The position numbers and the translations under genes were made by a program. Shown here piece after piece: positions 9,226-17,567 of a stretch of 64,000 nucleotides of DNA. Below the pieces are notes generated by a model. It saw nothing but the letters and a program-made list of their open reading frames with translations, was not told the DNA's origin and did not search any database. The stretch comes from Myxococcus eversor (GTDB taxonomy: Bacteria; Myxococcota; Myxococcia; Myxococcales; Myxococcaceae), in contig NZ_JAAIXY010000011.1 in NCBI RefSeq assembly GCF_010894455.1, forward strand, positions 1-64,000, read 5' to 3'. Every line of letters starts with the position of its first letter. Positions within the stretch are counted from its first letter, which is position 1.

Positions 9226-9370
9226 CGATGGGGTGTACTACGAGCACACGTATTACAGCGACGCGACGTACACCACGATCGTGGGCACGCGGGACTGTGA
9301 CTGTCTCAACTGGGCGACCTGGGGTCGGACTACGGCGTTCCGCCAGTCCTACTTCGGGACCTGTCGGTAG
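9095..9370 (+). CDS. Small secreted lipoprotein, tandem paralogue 2
   Basis: 91 residues, paralogous to the gene just upstream. It has the same MQAG start and GGAGG ribosome binding site, a LMLAGC lipobox and an acidic spacer with EAQDLTSRE. The C-terminal half is Tyr/Thr-rich with the same cysteine layout (PNC, CDC, final C) but different side chains. No enzymatic motif is visible. It is likely anchored in the outer membrane or periplasm. A strong hairpin shared with hutH follows the stop codon. Confidence 0.75.
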   Translation: MQAGRFISGALLAVGLMLAGCGGPVVEDTEAQDLTSREDSIPNCDGVYYEHTYYSDATYTTIVGTRDCDCLNWATWGRTTAFRQSYFGTCR

Positions 9371-9397
9371 CACGCGCTCCGCATCACGTTGAATGAA

Positions 9398-9435
9398 GAC
9401 GGCCCGCCCCGGAGTACTCCCGGGAGCGGGCCGTC
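9398..9435. terminator. Bidirectional terminator between lipoprotein pair and hutH
   Basis: GACGGCCCGC (9398-9407) pairs perfectly with GCGGGCCGTC (9426-9435). It sits between two convergent genes and can serve both strands. Confidence 0.75.
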
Positions 9436-9457
9436 GCACTTCAGTCAGGCATTGTGC

Positions 9458-10984
9458 TCAGGCGGTGGCGGAGCGCACGGCCGCGAGCAGCTCGCCAGAG
9501 TCGACCAACTGGCTGACCGCCTCGATGTCCTTATGCAGCTCCCGGTCCCTGTCCATGTGCGGCACCTTCGTGCGGATGAGCTCGTAGGCCGCCAGCGCGC
9601 CCTTGCCGGGCTTCCCAGGCAGGCGGAAGTCCAGGGCCTGCGCGGCGACCAGCAACTCGATGGCCAGACACGAGCGGGTGAAGTCACTCACCTGCCGGCC
9701 CTTGAGCGCCGCCGTCATGCCCATGGACACGTGGTCCTCGCGGCCCGCCGAGGACGGAATCGAGTCCACCGACGCGGGGTGGCTGAGCACGCGCGACTCG
9801 GCCACCAGCGCCGCGCTCGTCACCTGGGCAATCATGAAGCCCGAGTTGAGCCCGGAGTTCTTCGCCAGGAACGCGGGCAGACCCGACAAGGACGGGTTCA
9901 CCAACTGCTCCACGCGCCGCTCGCTGATGGAGGACAGCTGCGTGAGCGCCATCGCCACCACGTCCATCGCCAGGGAGATGGGCTGGCCGTGGAAGTTGCC
10001 GCCGGAGACGATGCGCTCCGTCTCGGTGAAGACGAGCGGGTTGTCCGTGGCGCTGTTGACCTCCACCTCGAGGATGCGCCGGGCGAAGGACAGGCCCTCG
10101 CGCGCCGAGCCGTGCACCTGGGGCATGCAGCGCAGCGAGTAGGGGTCCTGCACCTTGCTGCAGTTGACGTGCGTCTCCACCAGCTCGCTGTTGACCAGGA
10201 TGCGCCGCAGGTGCGCCGCACAGGCCTTCTGGCCCGGATGGGCCCGCACGTCGTGAATCTCCGGGATGAACGGCTTGTGGCTGCCGAGCAGCCCTTCCAG
10301 CGTCATCGCGCCCGCGACGTCGGCCAGCTCCGCGAGGGACTCGGCGCGAAGCTGCAGGAGGGTGCCCACCGCGCACATGGCCTGGGTGCCGTTCACCAGC
10401 GCCAGGCCCTCCTTGGCCTCGAGGACGACGGGCTGGAGTCCGGCCATCTCCAGCGCCTTGCGCGCGGGCAGCCGCTGCCCCTGGTGGAAGGCCTCACCCT
10501 CGCCGATGAAGACGAGCGCCAGGTGCGCCAGCGGGGCCAGGTCACCGGAGGCGCCCACGCTGCCGCGCTCGGGGACGACGGGGATGACGCCCCGGTTGAG
10601 CATCTCCAGCGCCAGCGTCAGTGTCTCCGAGCGGATGCCGGAGTATCCCTTCGCCAGCACGTTGCAGCGCAGCAGCAGCAGCGCGCGGGCCTCGGGGAGG
10701 GGCAGGGGCGTGCCGACGCCACAGGCGTGGGAGAGGATGAGGTTGCGCTGGAGGTCGCGCAGGTCCTTCTTGTCGATGCGGACCTCGGCGAGGGTGCCGA
10801 AGCCGGTGTTGATGCCGTAGGAGGGCGTGTCTCCGGCGGCGACCCGGTCCACGAGCGCGCGGGCGGCTCGGACTCGGGTGGCGGCCTCGGGGGCCAGCTC
10901 CACGGTGACCTCGTTCCGAGCGACCTGGAGAATCTGCTCCAGCGTCAGGGTGTCTCCGTCGATGAGGATGCGGGGGCGCGACAT
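9458..10984 (-). CDS. hutH: Histidine ammonia-lyase
   Basis: 508 residues, the normal length for HutH, which removes ammonia from L-histidine to give urocanate, the first step of histidine catabolism. The MIO prosthetic group forms from Ala145-Ser146-Gly147 within [20 protein letters not shown] near residue 56 is the other family signature. The ATG at 10984 has GGAG six bases upstream. hutU, hutI and hutG are not adjacent, so it stands alone here. Tyrosine or phenylalanine ammonia-lyase and aminomutase relatives share the fold and occur in natural-product pathways, but the overall match by eye is to HutH. It is divergent from lysC. Confidence 0.93.
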   Translation of the reverse strand: MSRPRILIDGDTLTLEQILQVARNEVTVELAPEAATRVRAARALVDRVAAGDTPSYGINTGFGTLAEVRIDKKDLRDLQRNLILSHACGVGTPLPLPEARALLLLRCNVLAKGYSGIRSETLTLALEMLNRGVIPVVPERGSVGASGDLAPLAHLALVFIGEGEAFHQGQRLPARKALEMAGLQPVVLEAKEGLALVNGTQAMCAVGTLLQLRAESLAELADVAGAMTLEGLLGSHKPFIPEIHDVRAHPGQKACAAHLRRILVNSELVETHVNCSKVQDPYSLRCMPQVHGSAREGLSFARRILEVEVNSATDNPLVFTETERIVSGGNFHGQPISLAMDVVAMALTQLSSISERRVEQLVNPSLSGLPAFLAKNSGLNSGFMIAQVTSAALVAESRVLSHPASVDSIPSSAGREDHVSMGMTAALKGRQVSDFTRSCLAIELLVAAQALDFRLPGKPGKGALAAYELIRTKVPHMDRDRELHKDIEAVSQLVDSGELLAAVRSATA

Positions 10985-11033
10985 TGGGGCTCCAACAAGG
11001 GGTGGCGGATTCAGGAGTCTTCCGCAGCGGGGC

Positions 11034-11062
11034 TTTACACCCGGGAGCCGTGCTCGTATAGC
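11034..11062 (+). promoter_or_regulatory. Sigma70-like promoter for lysC operon
   Basis: TTTACA (11034-11039) and TATAGC (11057-11062) are separated by exactly 17 bases, 33 bases upstream of the lysC GTG. This predicts a leader of about 25 nucleotides containing the AGGGAGG ribosome binding site. Confidence 0.6.
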
Positions 11063-11094
11063 TCCGCCGACTGAAGAGGGAGGTCACGGACTCC

Positions 11095-12372
11095 GTGGCG
11101 CTGATCGTCCAGAAGTATGGCGGTACCTCCGTGGGTGACACCGAGCGGATGAAGAACGTCGCTCGCCGCTGTCTGGCCGCGCAGGGTGCGGGGCATGACG
11201 TGGTGGTGGTCGTCTCCGCGATGTCGGGAGAGACCAACCGGTTGCTCAAGCTCGTGGCGCAGATCACCGACCGGCCAGACGAGCGGGAGCAGGACGTGGT
11301 GGTGGCCACCGGCGAGCAGGTCACCATCGGCCTCGTCGCCATGGCCATCCATGCGCAGGGCGGTAAAGCGACGAGCTTCCTGGGGCATCAGGTGCGCATC
11401 GTCACCGACAGCACCTTCTCCAAGGCGCGAATCAAGAGCATCGACGCGCAGCCCATCCGCGCGGCCCTGTCCAAGGGCCACATCGTGGTGGTGGCGGGCT
11501 TCCAGGGCGTGGACGATGCGGGCAGCGTCACGACGCTGGGACGCGGCGGCTCGGACACCACGGCGGTGGCGGTGGCGGCGGCGCTCCAGGCGGATGCCTG
11601 TGAAATCTATACGGACGTCGACGGCGTCTACACCACGGACCCGAACATGGTCCCCGCCGCGCGCAAGCTGGACCGCATCTCCTACGAGGAGATGCTGGAG
11701 CTGGCGAGCGTGGGCGCGAAGGTGTTGCAGATCCGCTCGGTCGAATTCGCCATGAAGTACAAGGTGCCGCTCTGGGTGAAGTCGTCCTTCTCCCAGGACC
11801 CGGGCACACTCGTGTGTGAGGAGGACAAGTCCATGGAGGACGTGCTGGTCCGCGGCGTGGCGTATGACCGGAACGAGGCGAAGATCACCGTGTGTGGCGT
11901 GCCGGACGTGCCGGGTGTCGCCGCGAAGATCTTCGGGCCGCTCGACGAGAAGAACATCGTGGTGGACCTCATCGTCCAGAACCCGTCGCGGGATGGGCGC
12001 ACGGACCTGACCTTCACGGTGGGCAAGTCGGACTTCCTCAAGGCGCAGGAGGTCGTGCGCGAGGCGGTGAAGGAGATTCACGCCGCCGGCATCGAGACGG
12101 ACGAGAACATCGCCAAGGTGTCCATCGTCGGCGTGGGCATGCGCAACCACTCGGGCGTGGCGGCGCGGATGTTCACGGCGTTGTCGTCCGAGGGCATCAA
12201 CATCCAGATCATCTCCACCTCGGAGATCAAGGTGTCCTGCGTGGTCCACGCCAAGTACACGGAGCTGGCGGTGCGGGCGCTGCACACGGCGTTCGGGCTG
12301 GATCAGCCGCTGCCCCCCGAGGGCGTGGCGACCGTGTCCGAGACGGCCGCGCTCAAGGGCGAGAAGGTCTGA
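11095..12372 (+). CDS. lysC: Aspartokinase
   Basis: 425-residue aspartate kinase, which phosphorylates L-aspartate at the head of the Lys/Thr/Met/diaminopimelate pathway. The KYGGTSVG nucleotide/substrate motif lies at residues 7-14 and the amino acid kinase domain runs to about 240. Two ACT domains occupy about 265-420 ([15 protein letters not shown] and [15 protein letters not shown]), the usual site of allosteric feedback by lysine and/or threonine. The length fits the aspartokinase class with C-terminal ACT pairs. The GTG start follows AGGGAGG by about 11 bases. The next gene begins 4 bases after the stop, implying one transcript. Confidence 0.95.
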   Translation: MALIVQKYGGTSVGDTERMKNVARRCLAAQGAGHDVVVVVSAMSGETNRLLKLVAQITDRPDEREQDVVVATGEQVTIGLVAMAIHAQGGKATSFLGHQVRIVTDSTFSKARIKSIDAQPIRAALSKGHIVVVAGFQGVDDAGSVTTLGRGGSDTTAVAVAAALQADACEIYTDVDGVYTTDPNMVPAARKLDRISYEEMLELASVGAKVLQIRSVEFAMKYKVPLWVKSSFSQDPGTLVCEEDKSMEDVLVRGVAYDRNEAKITVCGVPDVPGVAAKIFGPLDEKNIVVDLIVQNPSRDGRTDLTFTVGKSDFLKAQEVVREAVKEIHAAGIETDENIAKVSIVGVGMRNHSGVAARMFTALSSEGINIQIISTSEIKVSCVVHAKYTELAVRALHTAFGLDQPLPPEGVATVSETAALKGEKV

Positions 12373-12376
12373 GCGG

Positions 12377-12796
12377 GTGGCTGCGGGGCGCACCGCGGCG
12401 CTCGCCGTCGTCGCCCTGTGTGTCATCGGGTTGGGGGCGATGGCTCGCTGGCGTTGGCCGGATTCCGAGCCAGCGCTGGATTGTCCTCCGGAGGCCGTGC
12501 GGCTCCGCTCCGACGGTGTGGCCACGTGTGGTGAGGGCGAGGTGCCCACGGGGGCCACGGCGTTGGCGCTGGGGCGGCGGCTGGACTTGAACGCCGCGAC
12601 GGAGGAGGAGCTGGCGCTGTTGCCGGGAGTGGGCAAGTCCCTGGCACGGGGGCTGGTGGAGGCCCGCGAGGCGGCGGGCGGCTTCGCGAACTGGGACGCC
12701 GTGGACGAGGTGCCTGGGGTGGGTGCTGCCCGGTTGAAGACCCTCCAGGCGGCCACGGTGTTGGGGCCGGCTCCGGATGCCGGGCCCGTGTGGTAA
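12377..12796 (+). CDS. ComEA-like helix-hairpin-helix protein
   Basis: 139 residues. An N-terminal membrane segment (about 8-23) or signal anchor is followed by a short Cys-containing spacer and then a C-terminal helix-hairpin-helix pair (about 68-128) with DLNAATEEEL, LPGVGKSLA and VPGVGAARL. This is the layout of ComEA-type DNA-binding proteins, which hold incoming DNA at the cell surface during uptake. Only the HhH part is certain; a competence role is inference. It starts at GTG 12377, four bases after lysC, and the zinc-ribbon gene follows after 9 bases, so the three are probably co-transcribed. Confidence 0.8.
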   Translation: MAAGRTAALAVVALCVIGLGAMARWRWPDSEPALDCPPEAVRLRSDGVATCGEGEVPTGATALALGRRLDLNAATEEELALLPGVGKSLARGLVEAREAAGGFANWDAVDEVPGVGAARLKTLQAATVLGPAPDAGPVW

Positions 12797-12805
12797 GCAC
12801 GCGGC

Positions 12806-15127
12806 GTGCAGATCGCCTGCCCTCAGTGCTCGATGCAGTATGTCCTCGACCCCCGCCTGCTGCCGCCAGGAGGGGCTTCGGTCCAGTGCACGCGCTGTGG
12901 CCATGTGTTCATGGCGTCGCCGCAGGCGGAGGCTCCGCGTCCTTCACTCGCGGAACCCGGTGGGCCACGCACGCCGAGCGGCTCGTGGCCCTCCGCCCCG
13001 ACACCCGCGGCCTCGAGCATGCTGCGCACGCAGATCTTCGGTGCCGGTGCGTCCAGTGGAGCGGTGCCGCCCGTTGAGGGCGGGGCTCGCACGGGCGAGG
13101 GTCCGCGGGGCGGGGTGCCGAATACGACGCAGACGTTCGGCGCGGTGCCGCCGGTGCGCCAGGGTTCGAGTACGTACACCGCTGTTCCCGATACGACGCA
13201 GACGTTCGGAGCGGTGCCTCCGGTGGGCCAGGGGGCGAGCGCTCAGGGCGCGGTGCCGAATACGACGCAGACGTTTGGCGCGGTACCTCCGGTCGCCTCG
13301 GATTCAGGGCCGCACGGCGCGGTGCCGAATACAACGCAGACGTTTGGCGCGGTGCCTCCGGTCGCCTCGGGTTCAGGGCGGCACGGTGTGGTGCCGAATA
13401 CGACGCAGACGTTCGGCGCGGTGCCGCCGGTCGCCTCGGGTTCAGGGCCGCAGGGCGCGGTGCCGAACACGACGCAGACGTTCGGCGCGGTGCCTCCGGT
13501 GCGCTCCAGTGCGGGCTCGCAGGGCGCGGTGCCGAACACGACGCAGACATTTGGCGCGGTGCCTCCGGTGCGGTCCGGTTCGGGCTCGCAAGGCGCGGTG
13601 CCGAACACGACGCAGACCTTCGGCGCGGTGCCTCGCGTGCGGACGGATTCCGGCCCACAAGGCGCGGTGCCGAACACAACGCAGACGTTCGGCGCGGTGC
13701 CTCCCGTGCGGTCCGATTCGGGCTCACAGGGCGTGGTGCCGAACACGACGCAGTCCTTCCAGGTCTTCGGAAACACGAGCCAGGGCAGCTCCGTGCCGCC
13801 CACGATTGCTCCGGTGACGGGGAGCCTGAAGCAGCCTGTCGGTGCCACCGAAGGCCTCGCGCCCCTGGGCCGGACGCTGACCTTCGGCGCGGTGGCCGAG
13901 CAGTCCGCCCCCACGGGTGACGCGTCCGCGTTCCCCGGCGAGACCCAGACCCGTGTCTACGGAGCGGGCTCGGCGGGCGGCACCCAGAGCTTCGGGGCCG
14001 TCGACTCCGACGCGTCACCGGTGGCTCGCAAGACGTCGCTGTATGGGGCTCCCCAGGATTCCGACGGAGGCGTGCGGTTGCCCCCAGAGGAGCTTCCCGG
14101 AATCGGTGCCTTCGGAGCGCAAGGGCCCTCGGGTTCCTCCGCCTCGCCGTCGCCGCGACGGCCCAGCGTCTCCCTTCCTCCCGAGCTGCTCGCGGCGGGC
14201 CGAGACCGCCCCGAGTCTCCCGGGTTGGAGCCCTCGAGCAGCGCCTCCCGTCTGTGGATCGGCCTGCTGGTGGGGGCGGGAGTGCTCCTGGCGGGCGTGC
14301 TCGCCTATCCGGCATGGAGGGACCGCGACGCGAACATGCCCGCGGCGGCGGTGGCCGACAAGGACCGCGCGGTGGCGTCGCTCCGCAAGGATGATGCGGT
14401 CTCAAGGGACCAGGCCATCGCGAGCCTCAGGGCCCTGACGGCGACGCATCCCAAGTACACCGAGGCGCAGGCCGAGCTCGTCGGCGCGCTGTCCCTGCGC
14501 CTGGGTGAACTCCAGGCGGAGGCGGATCGCCTGCGCATGCGGAACGAACACGTCCAGCGGGAGATCTCCGCCTACCAGAAGAACCAGCTGCCGGTGGACT
14601 GGCCCAGTCGGGTCAACGTGCTCCAGGAGGAGAGCGACGGCCTCGCTCGTGTCAGCGCCCCGCTGAGGACGGAGGTCGACAAGCTCCGCAAGGAGCTGGA
14701 CGTCCTCGCCGCCGCGCTGAAAGCCGCGCCGGAGGTGGAGCCCGCTCCAGCCCTGGCCGCCCGGGTGAAGGCCCTGGCCCTGCACGCGGGCGTGACGGCG
14801 GCGCCGGACGCCCTGGCCCTGGCGGAGCGCCTGCGCAACGTGGAGAGCGCTCCGAAAATCTGGAGCACGGTGGCACGGGCCGAGTACGTGCTCAGCTCCG
14901 GTTCTCCTCCGGACTCCGTGGCGCAGTCCGCGAACGAGCTGGAGAGGCTGCGCCAGGCGGACGGCACGCTCCTGCGCGCCCACGTCCTCGGGGCTCGCCT
15001 GGCCCTGCGCATGAAGGACCCGAAGATGGCGCGTTCACTGCTGGACGAAGTGCGGGCCCTCAACCCGAACCATGAGCTGGCGCGCAAGCTGCTCGAGCAG
15101 CTCGACAAGGGCGGCTTCCAGCCCTGA
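12806..15127 (+). CDS. Zinc-ribbon membrane protein with 23-residue repeats
   Basis: 773 residues. It begins with an MJ0042-type zinc ribbon (Cys5, Cys8, Cys28, Cys31). A low-complexity region follows, dominated by nine full and one partial 23-residue repeats (consensus GAVPNTTQTFGAVPPV plus a variable 7-mer, about residues 102-315), with degenerate TFGAV copies beyond. A single transmembrane helix sits near residues 485-505 (GLLVGAGVLLAGVLAY). The remainder is alpha-helical and Ala/Leu/Glu-rich with coiled-coil and TPR-like character. This ribbon/linker/TM/helical design recurs in myxobacterial proteins of unknown role. The start is GTG 12806. No catalytic motif is seen. Confidence 0.8.
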   Translation: MQIACPQCSMQYVLDPRLLPPGGASVQCTRCGHVFMASPQAEAPRPSLAEPGGPRTPSGSWPSAPTPAASSMLRTQIFGAGASSGAVPPVEGGARTGEGPRGGVPNTTQTFGAVPPVRQGSSTYTAVPDTTQTFGAVPPVGQGASAQGAVPNTTQTFGAVPPVASDSGPHGAVPNTTQTFGAVPPVASGSGRHGVVPNTTQTFGAVPPVASGSGPQGAVPNTTQTFGAVPPVRSSAGSQGAVPNTTQTFGAVPPVRSGSGSQGAVPNTTQTFGAVPRVRTDSGPQGAVPNTTQTFGAVPPVRSDSGSQGVVPNTTQSFQVFGNTSQGSSVPPTIAPVTGSLKQPVGATEGLAPLGRTLTFGAVAEQSAPTGDASAFPGETQTRVYGAGSAGGTQSFGAVDSDASPVARKTSLYGAPQDSDGGVRLPPEELPGIGAFGAQGPSGSSASPSPRRPSVSLPPELLAAGRDRPESPGLEPSSSASRLWIGLLVGAGVLLAGVLAYPAWRDRDANMPAAAVADKDRAVASLRKDDAVSRDQAIASLRALTATHPKYTEAQAELVGALSLRLGELQAEADRLRMRNEHVQREISAYQKNQLPVDWPSRVNVLQEESDGLARVSAPLRTEVDKLRKELDVLAAALKAAPEVEPAPALAARVKALALHAGVTAAPDALALAERLRNVESAPKIWSTVARAEYVLSSGSPPDSVAQSANELERLRQADGTLLRAHVLGARLALRMKDPKMARSLLDEVRALNPNHELARKLLEQLDKGGFQP
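13109..13729 (+). repeat. Nine tandem 69-bp coding repeats
   Basis: Nine in-frame 69-bp units encode 23 residues each, with a partial tenth unit after 13729. The first 16 residues of the unit are almost invariant and the last 7 vary. The first two units are the most divergent. Confidence 0.9.
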
Positions 15128-15295
15128 AACGACGTCCGTCGTGTCCACCGTGAGGCTGGAGAAAGTCCAGTCCCACCGTGGCGTTGATCCTCATCCCGCC
15201 GGGTTTCCACGGGCGGAACGCGCGGCGGTGCGCGGGGCATGCCTCTTGCTGTCACCCGGGCGGAGTCGGGGACTGGGTCTTGGGAGGCATGGTCG

Positions 15296-16480
15296 ATGGC
15301 GGAGGTCTTCTTCTGGTGTTCCGCGCTGCTGCTGGCGCACACGTACTTTCTCTACCCATTGAGCCTGTTCGTGCTGGATGGCGCCGCGCAGGTGGCGCGC
15401 AACGTCCGGTCGATGCGGGGAGGGGAGCCTCGTCGGAGCCTTGCGGCCGCTCGAGGGCCGGCTCCCTCGGTGAGCCTCGTCGTGGCCGCGTACAACGAGG
15501 TGACCTGCATCGAGCAGAAGCTGGAGAACAGCCTCGCGCTCGACTATCCGGCGGACCGCTTCGAGGTGGTGATTGGCTCGGACGGCTCCACGGATGGAAC
15601 CAACGAGCGGGTGCTCCAGTGCCATGATGAGCGGGTGCGGTTGTCGCCGGCGCCGCGCGCGGGCAAGACGACGGTGCTCAACCGCTGCATCCCGACGGCG
15701 AAGGGCGACATCGTGGTCCTCTCGGACGCGAACACGATGATTGAGCCGGAGGCCATCCAGAAGCTGGTGCGCCACTTCGAGGATCCAGAGGTCGGCGCCG
15801 TCTGCGGCAAGCTGCGGCTCTACAATCCGACGAAGCAGGACTACGAGGAGAGCGCGTACTGGAGCTACGAGTCCCTCATCAAGATGTACGAGGGGCGCCG
15901 GGGCGCGGTGGTGGGGGCCAACGGTGGCCTGTACGCCATCCGTCGCACGCTGTTCACGGAGCTGCCCGCGTCCACCATCGTCGACGACTTCGTCATCCCG
16001 CTGCGCATCCTGGAGAAGGGCTACAAGGTCTCGTACGAGGAAGAGGCCGTCGCCCACGAGGAGACGACGGAGGACTACGGCAAGGAGTTCGGCCGCCGCG
16101 CGCGAATCGCCGCGGGCAACTTCCAGAGCCTCCGCATGGTGCCGGGCCTGCTGCTGCCCACCGCGGGCTTCCCCGCGTTCGCGTTCTGGTCCCACAAGCT
16201 CTTGCGCTGGTGCGCGCCCGCGCTGATGGGACTGGCTTTGATTGCCAACCTGTTCCTGCTCGACAGCGTGTTCTACCGCTTCACCCTCCTGGGGCAGGGG
16301 CTGTTCTACGCCCTGGCGTACCTGGGGAAGGTGGGGGTGCTGAAGCGTGGCGCGGTGAAGCGGGTCGCCTCCGTGGCCTACTACTTCACCACCATGAACC
16401 TGGCCATCGTCGTGGGCTTCTGGCGCTTCCTGCGCAACTCGCAGCGCGCCGCGTGGGACCGCACCGCTCGCGCGTCCTGA
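15296..16480 (+). CDS. Membrane glycosyltransferase, family 2
   Basis: 394-residue GT2 enzyme. An N-terminal membrane segment (about 5-25) precedes the cytoplasmic GT-A domain, with the VVAAYNE start, DGSTDGT, the SDANT metal/sugar-nucleotide motif and VDDFVIPLRI. Two or three membrane segments follow at the C-terminus (about 290-385). The layout matches membrane GT2 enzymes that build polysaccharide or transfer sugar to a lipid carrier. A clear QxxRW is not present, so a non-processive enzyme is possible. The ATG at 15296 was chosen for GGAGG eight bases upstream; an in-frame ATG at 15239 lacks one. The 168-bp gap upstream shows no gene. Confidence 0.85.
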   Translation: MAEVFFWCSALLLAHTYFLYPLSLFVLDGAAQVARNVRSMRGGEPRRSLAAARGPAPSVSLVVAAYNEVTCIEQKLENSLALDYPADRFEVVIGSDGSTDGTNERVLQCHDERVRLSPAPRAGKTTVLNRCIPTAKGDIVVLSDANTMIEPEAIQKLVRHFEDPEVGAVCGKLRLYNPTKQDYEESAYWSYESLIKMYEGRRGAVVGANGGLYAIRRTLFTELPASTIVDDFVIPLRILEKGYKVSYEEEAVAHEETTEDYGKEFGRRARIAAGNFQSLRMVPGLLLPTAGFPAFAFWSHKLLRWCAPALMGLALIANLFLLDSVFYRFTLLGQGLFYALAYLGKVGVLKRGAVKRVASVAYYFTTMNLAIVVGFWRFLRNSQRAAWDRTARAS

Positions 16481-16500
16481 GTCACGCGCACGTCGTGCGT

Positions 16501-16540
16501 CCCGGCGCTCGGTCCCTCTGGGGGCCGGGCGCTTCTTCTT
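16501..16540. terminator. Terminator between convergent genes
   Basis: CCCGGC (16501-16506) pairs with GCCGGG (16524-16529), followed on the plus strand by a pyrimidine-rich stretch with several T residues. Confidence 0.45.
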
Positions 16541-16555
16541 TCCACCGCCTGCCGT

Positions 16556-17431
16556 CTACCGAAGAGAAGCGACGGGGACGGGCGCGGCCTTCTTCGCCGC
16601 CGGGCTTGGGGGCAGCACGCTGCCGAACGAGGCGAAGAGCTGACCGGTGAGGACCGGGTCCTTGTTCGGGCCGGCGTGGCGAAGCAAGTCATTGAGCACC
16701 TCCCCCGTCTTCGGATCTCTCGGCAGGTGGGGGCGGGCCAGGTTCATCCGGTAGCGCACGACGCCCCGGCGCACGCGGTGGATGACGGTGACGGTGCCCT
16801 GGGCGTCCACCGAGTCGACGATGCCCACGTGCGTGAGGCCGTCGTTGCGGCGGCCGTCGCGGTTCTGGTCATACGTCTCGTTGAAGAAGACCAGGTCTCC
16901 AGGCACCGGGCGCCCCTCCGTGTACACGCGGCCATTCGCGCGGGCGTAGCGGTAGAGGGCGGTGACGCCGTTGTCGCCGGGCTTGAGCGTCCCCCGGAAG
17001 GACAGCCCCGCCTGGGCATGGACGCCCTCGATGAGTCCCGTGCAGTCCGCCGGGTACTTGCGCCCGTCGAGCGTCACCTGCGGCTTGCCCACCAGCGAGC
17101 GGGCCGCGGCGAGCACCTTCGCGCGCGCATCCGCGGAGACGGGCCTGGCGTGGGTGCTCGCCTGCGTGGTGGCGGGCTTGCCCGGCTTGTCCTTCGACGG
17201 ACGCGCGGCGGTGGCGCGCGGGGGCGTGCGCTTCGCGGGGGTGGCCTTGCGCTCGGCTGTCTGGGCCTTGGGCGCCACGGGGCTGGAGAGCGACTCCCGG
17301 GGAAACGCGGGCGGGGACGCGGAGCGGTAGCGCACGGCGTAGGAGTCCAGCCACGGCTCCAGCCGGTTCGACGGGGTGGCGCAGCCCGTCGCCGCCATCG
17401 CGAGCATTCCCATCAGCGTGAGCCACCGCAT
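16556..17431 (-). CDS. NlpC/P60-like (CHAP-like) cysteine peptidase lipoprotein
   Basis: 291 residues starting at ATG 17431 with GGGAGG seven bases upstream. A lipoprotein signal (MAATGC, Cys17) leads into a basic Lys/Pro/Thr-rich linker (about 45-110). The C-terminal domain has a catalytic-type Cys in ADCTGLIEG, followed by the THVGIVD histidine and GDLVFFN strand, the pattern of NlpC/P60 and CHAP cell-wall amidases. It probably cleaves or binds peptidoglycan stems from an outer-membrane or periplasmic anchor. The usual third polar residue after the His is not certain, so a non-catalytic member cannot be excluded. It is divergent from the lipoprotein at 17568. Confidence 0.75.
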   Translation of the reverse strand: MRWLTLMGMLAMAATGCATPSNRLEPWLDSYAVRYRSASPPAFPRESLSSPVAPKAQTAERKATPAKRTPPRATAARPSKDKPGKPATTQASTHARPVSADARAKVLAAARSLVGKPQVTLDGRKYPADCTGLIEGVHAQAGLSFRGTLKPGDNGVTALYRYARANGRVYTEGRPVPGDLVFFNETYDQNRDGRRNDGLTHVGIVDSVDAQGTVTVIHRVRRGVVRYRMNLARPHLPRDPKTGEVLNDLLRHAGPNKDPVLTGQLFASFGSVLPPSPAAKKAAPVPVASLR

Positions 17432-17567
17432 GCGCGACCTCCCTGTAGCGTCCTGAGGCACCCATGCTCGCCCCGGTGGTTTGTGTCGTCAAAAAACCTA
17501 CCCAGGCAGCCGTCCGTGGCGGCTCGGGTTTCCGGGGGGGCCGGGGTGCGGTATTGCTGCGAGGAGA

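Noticed and set aside
13109-13729. CRISPR array
   Set aside because: The regular 69-bp repeats are in frame inside a coding sequence and encode a 23-residue protein repeat.
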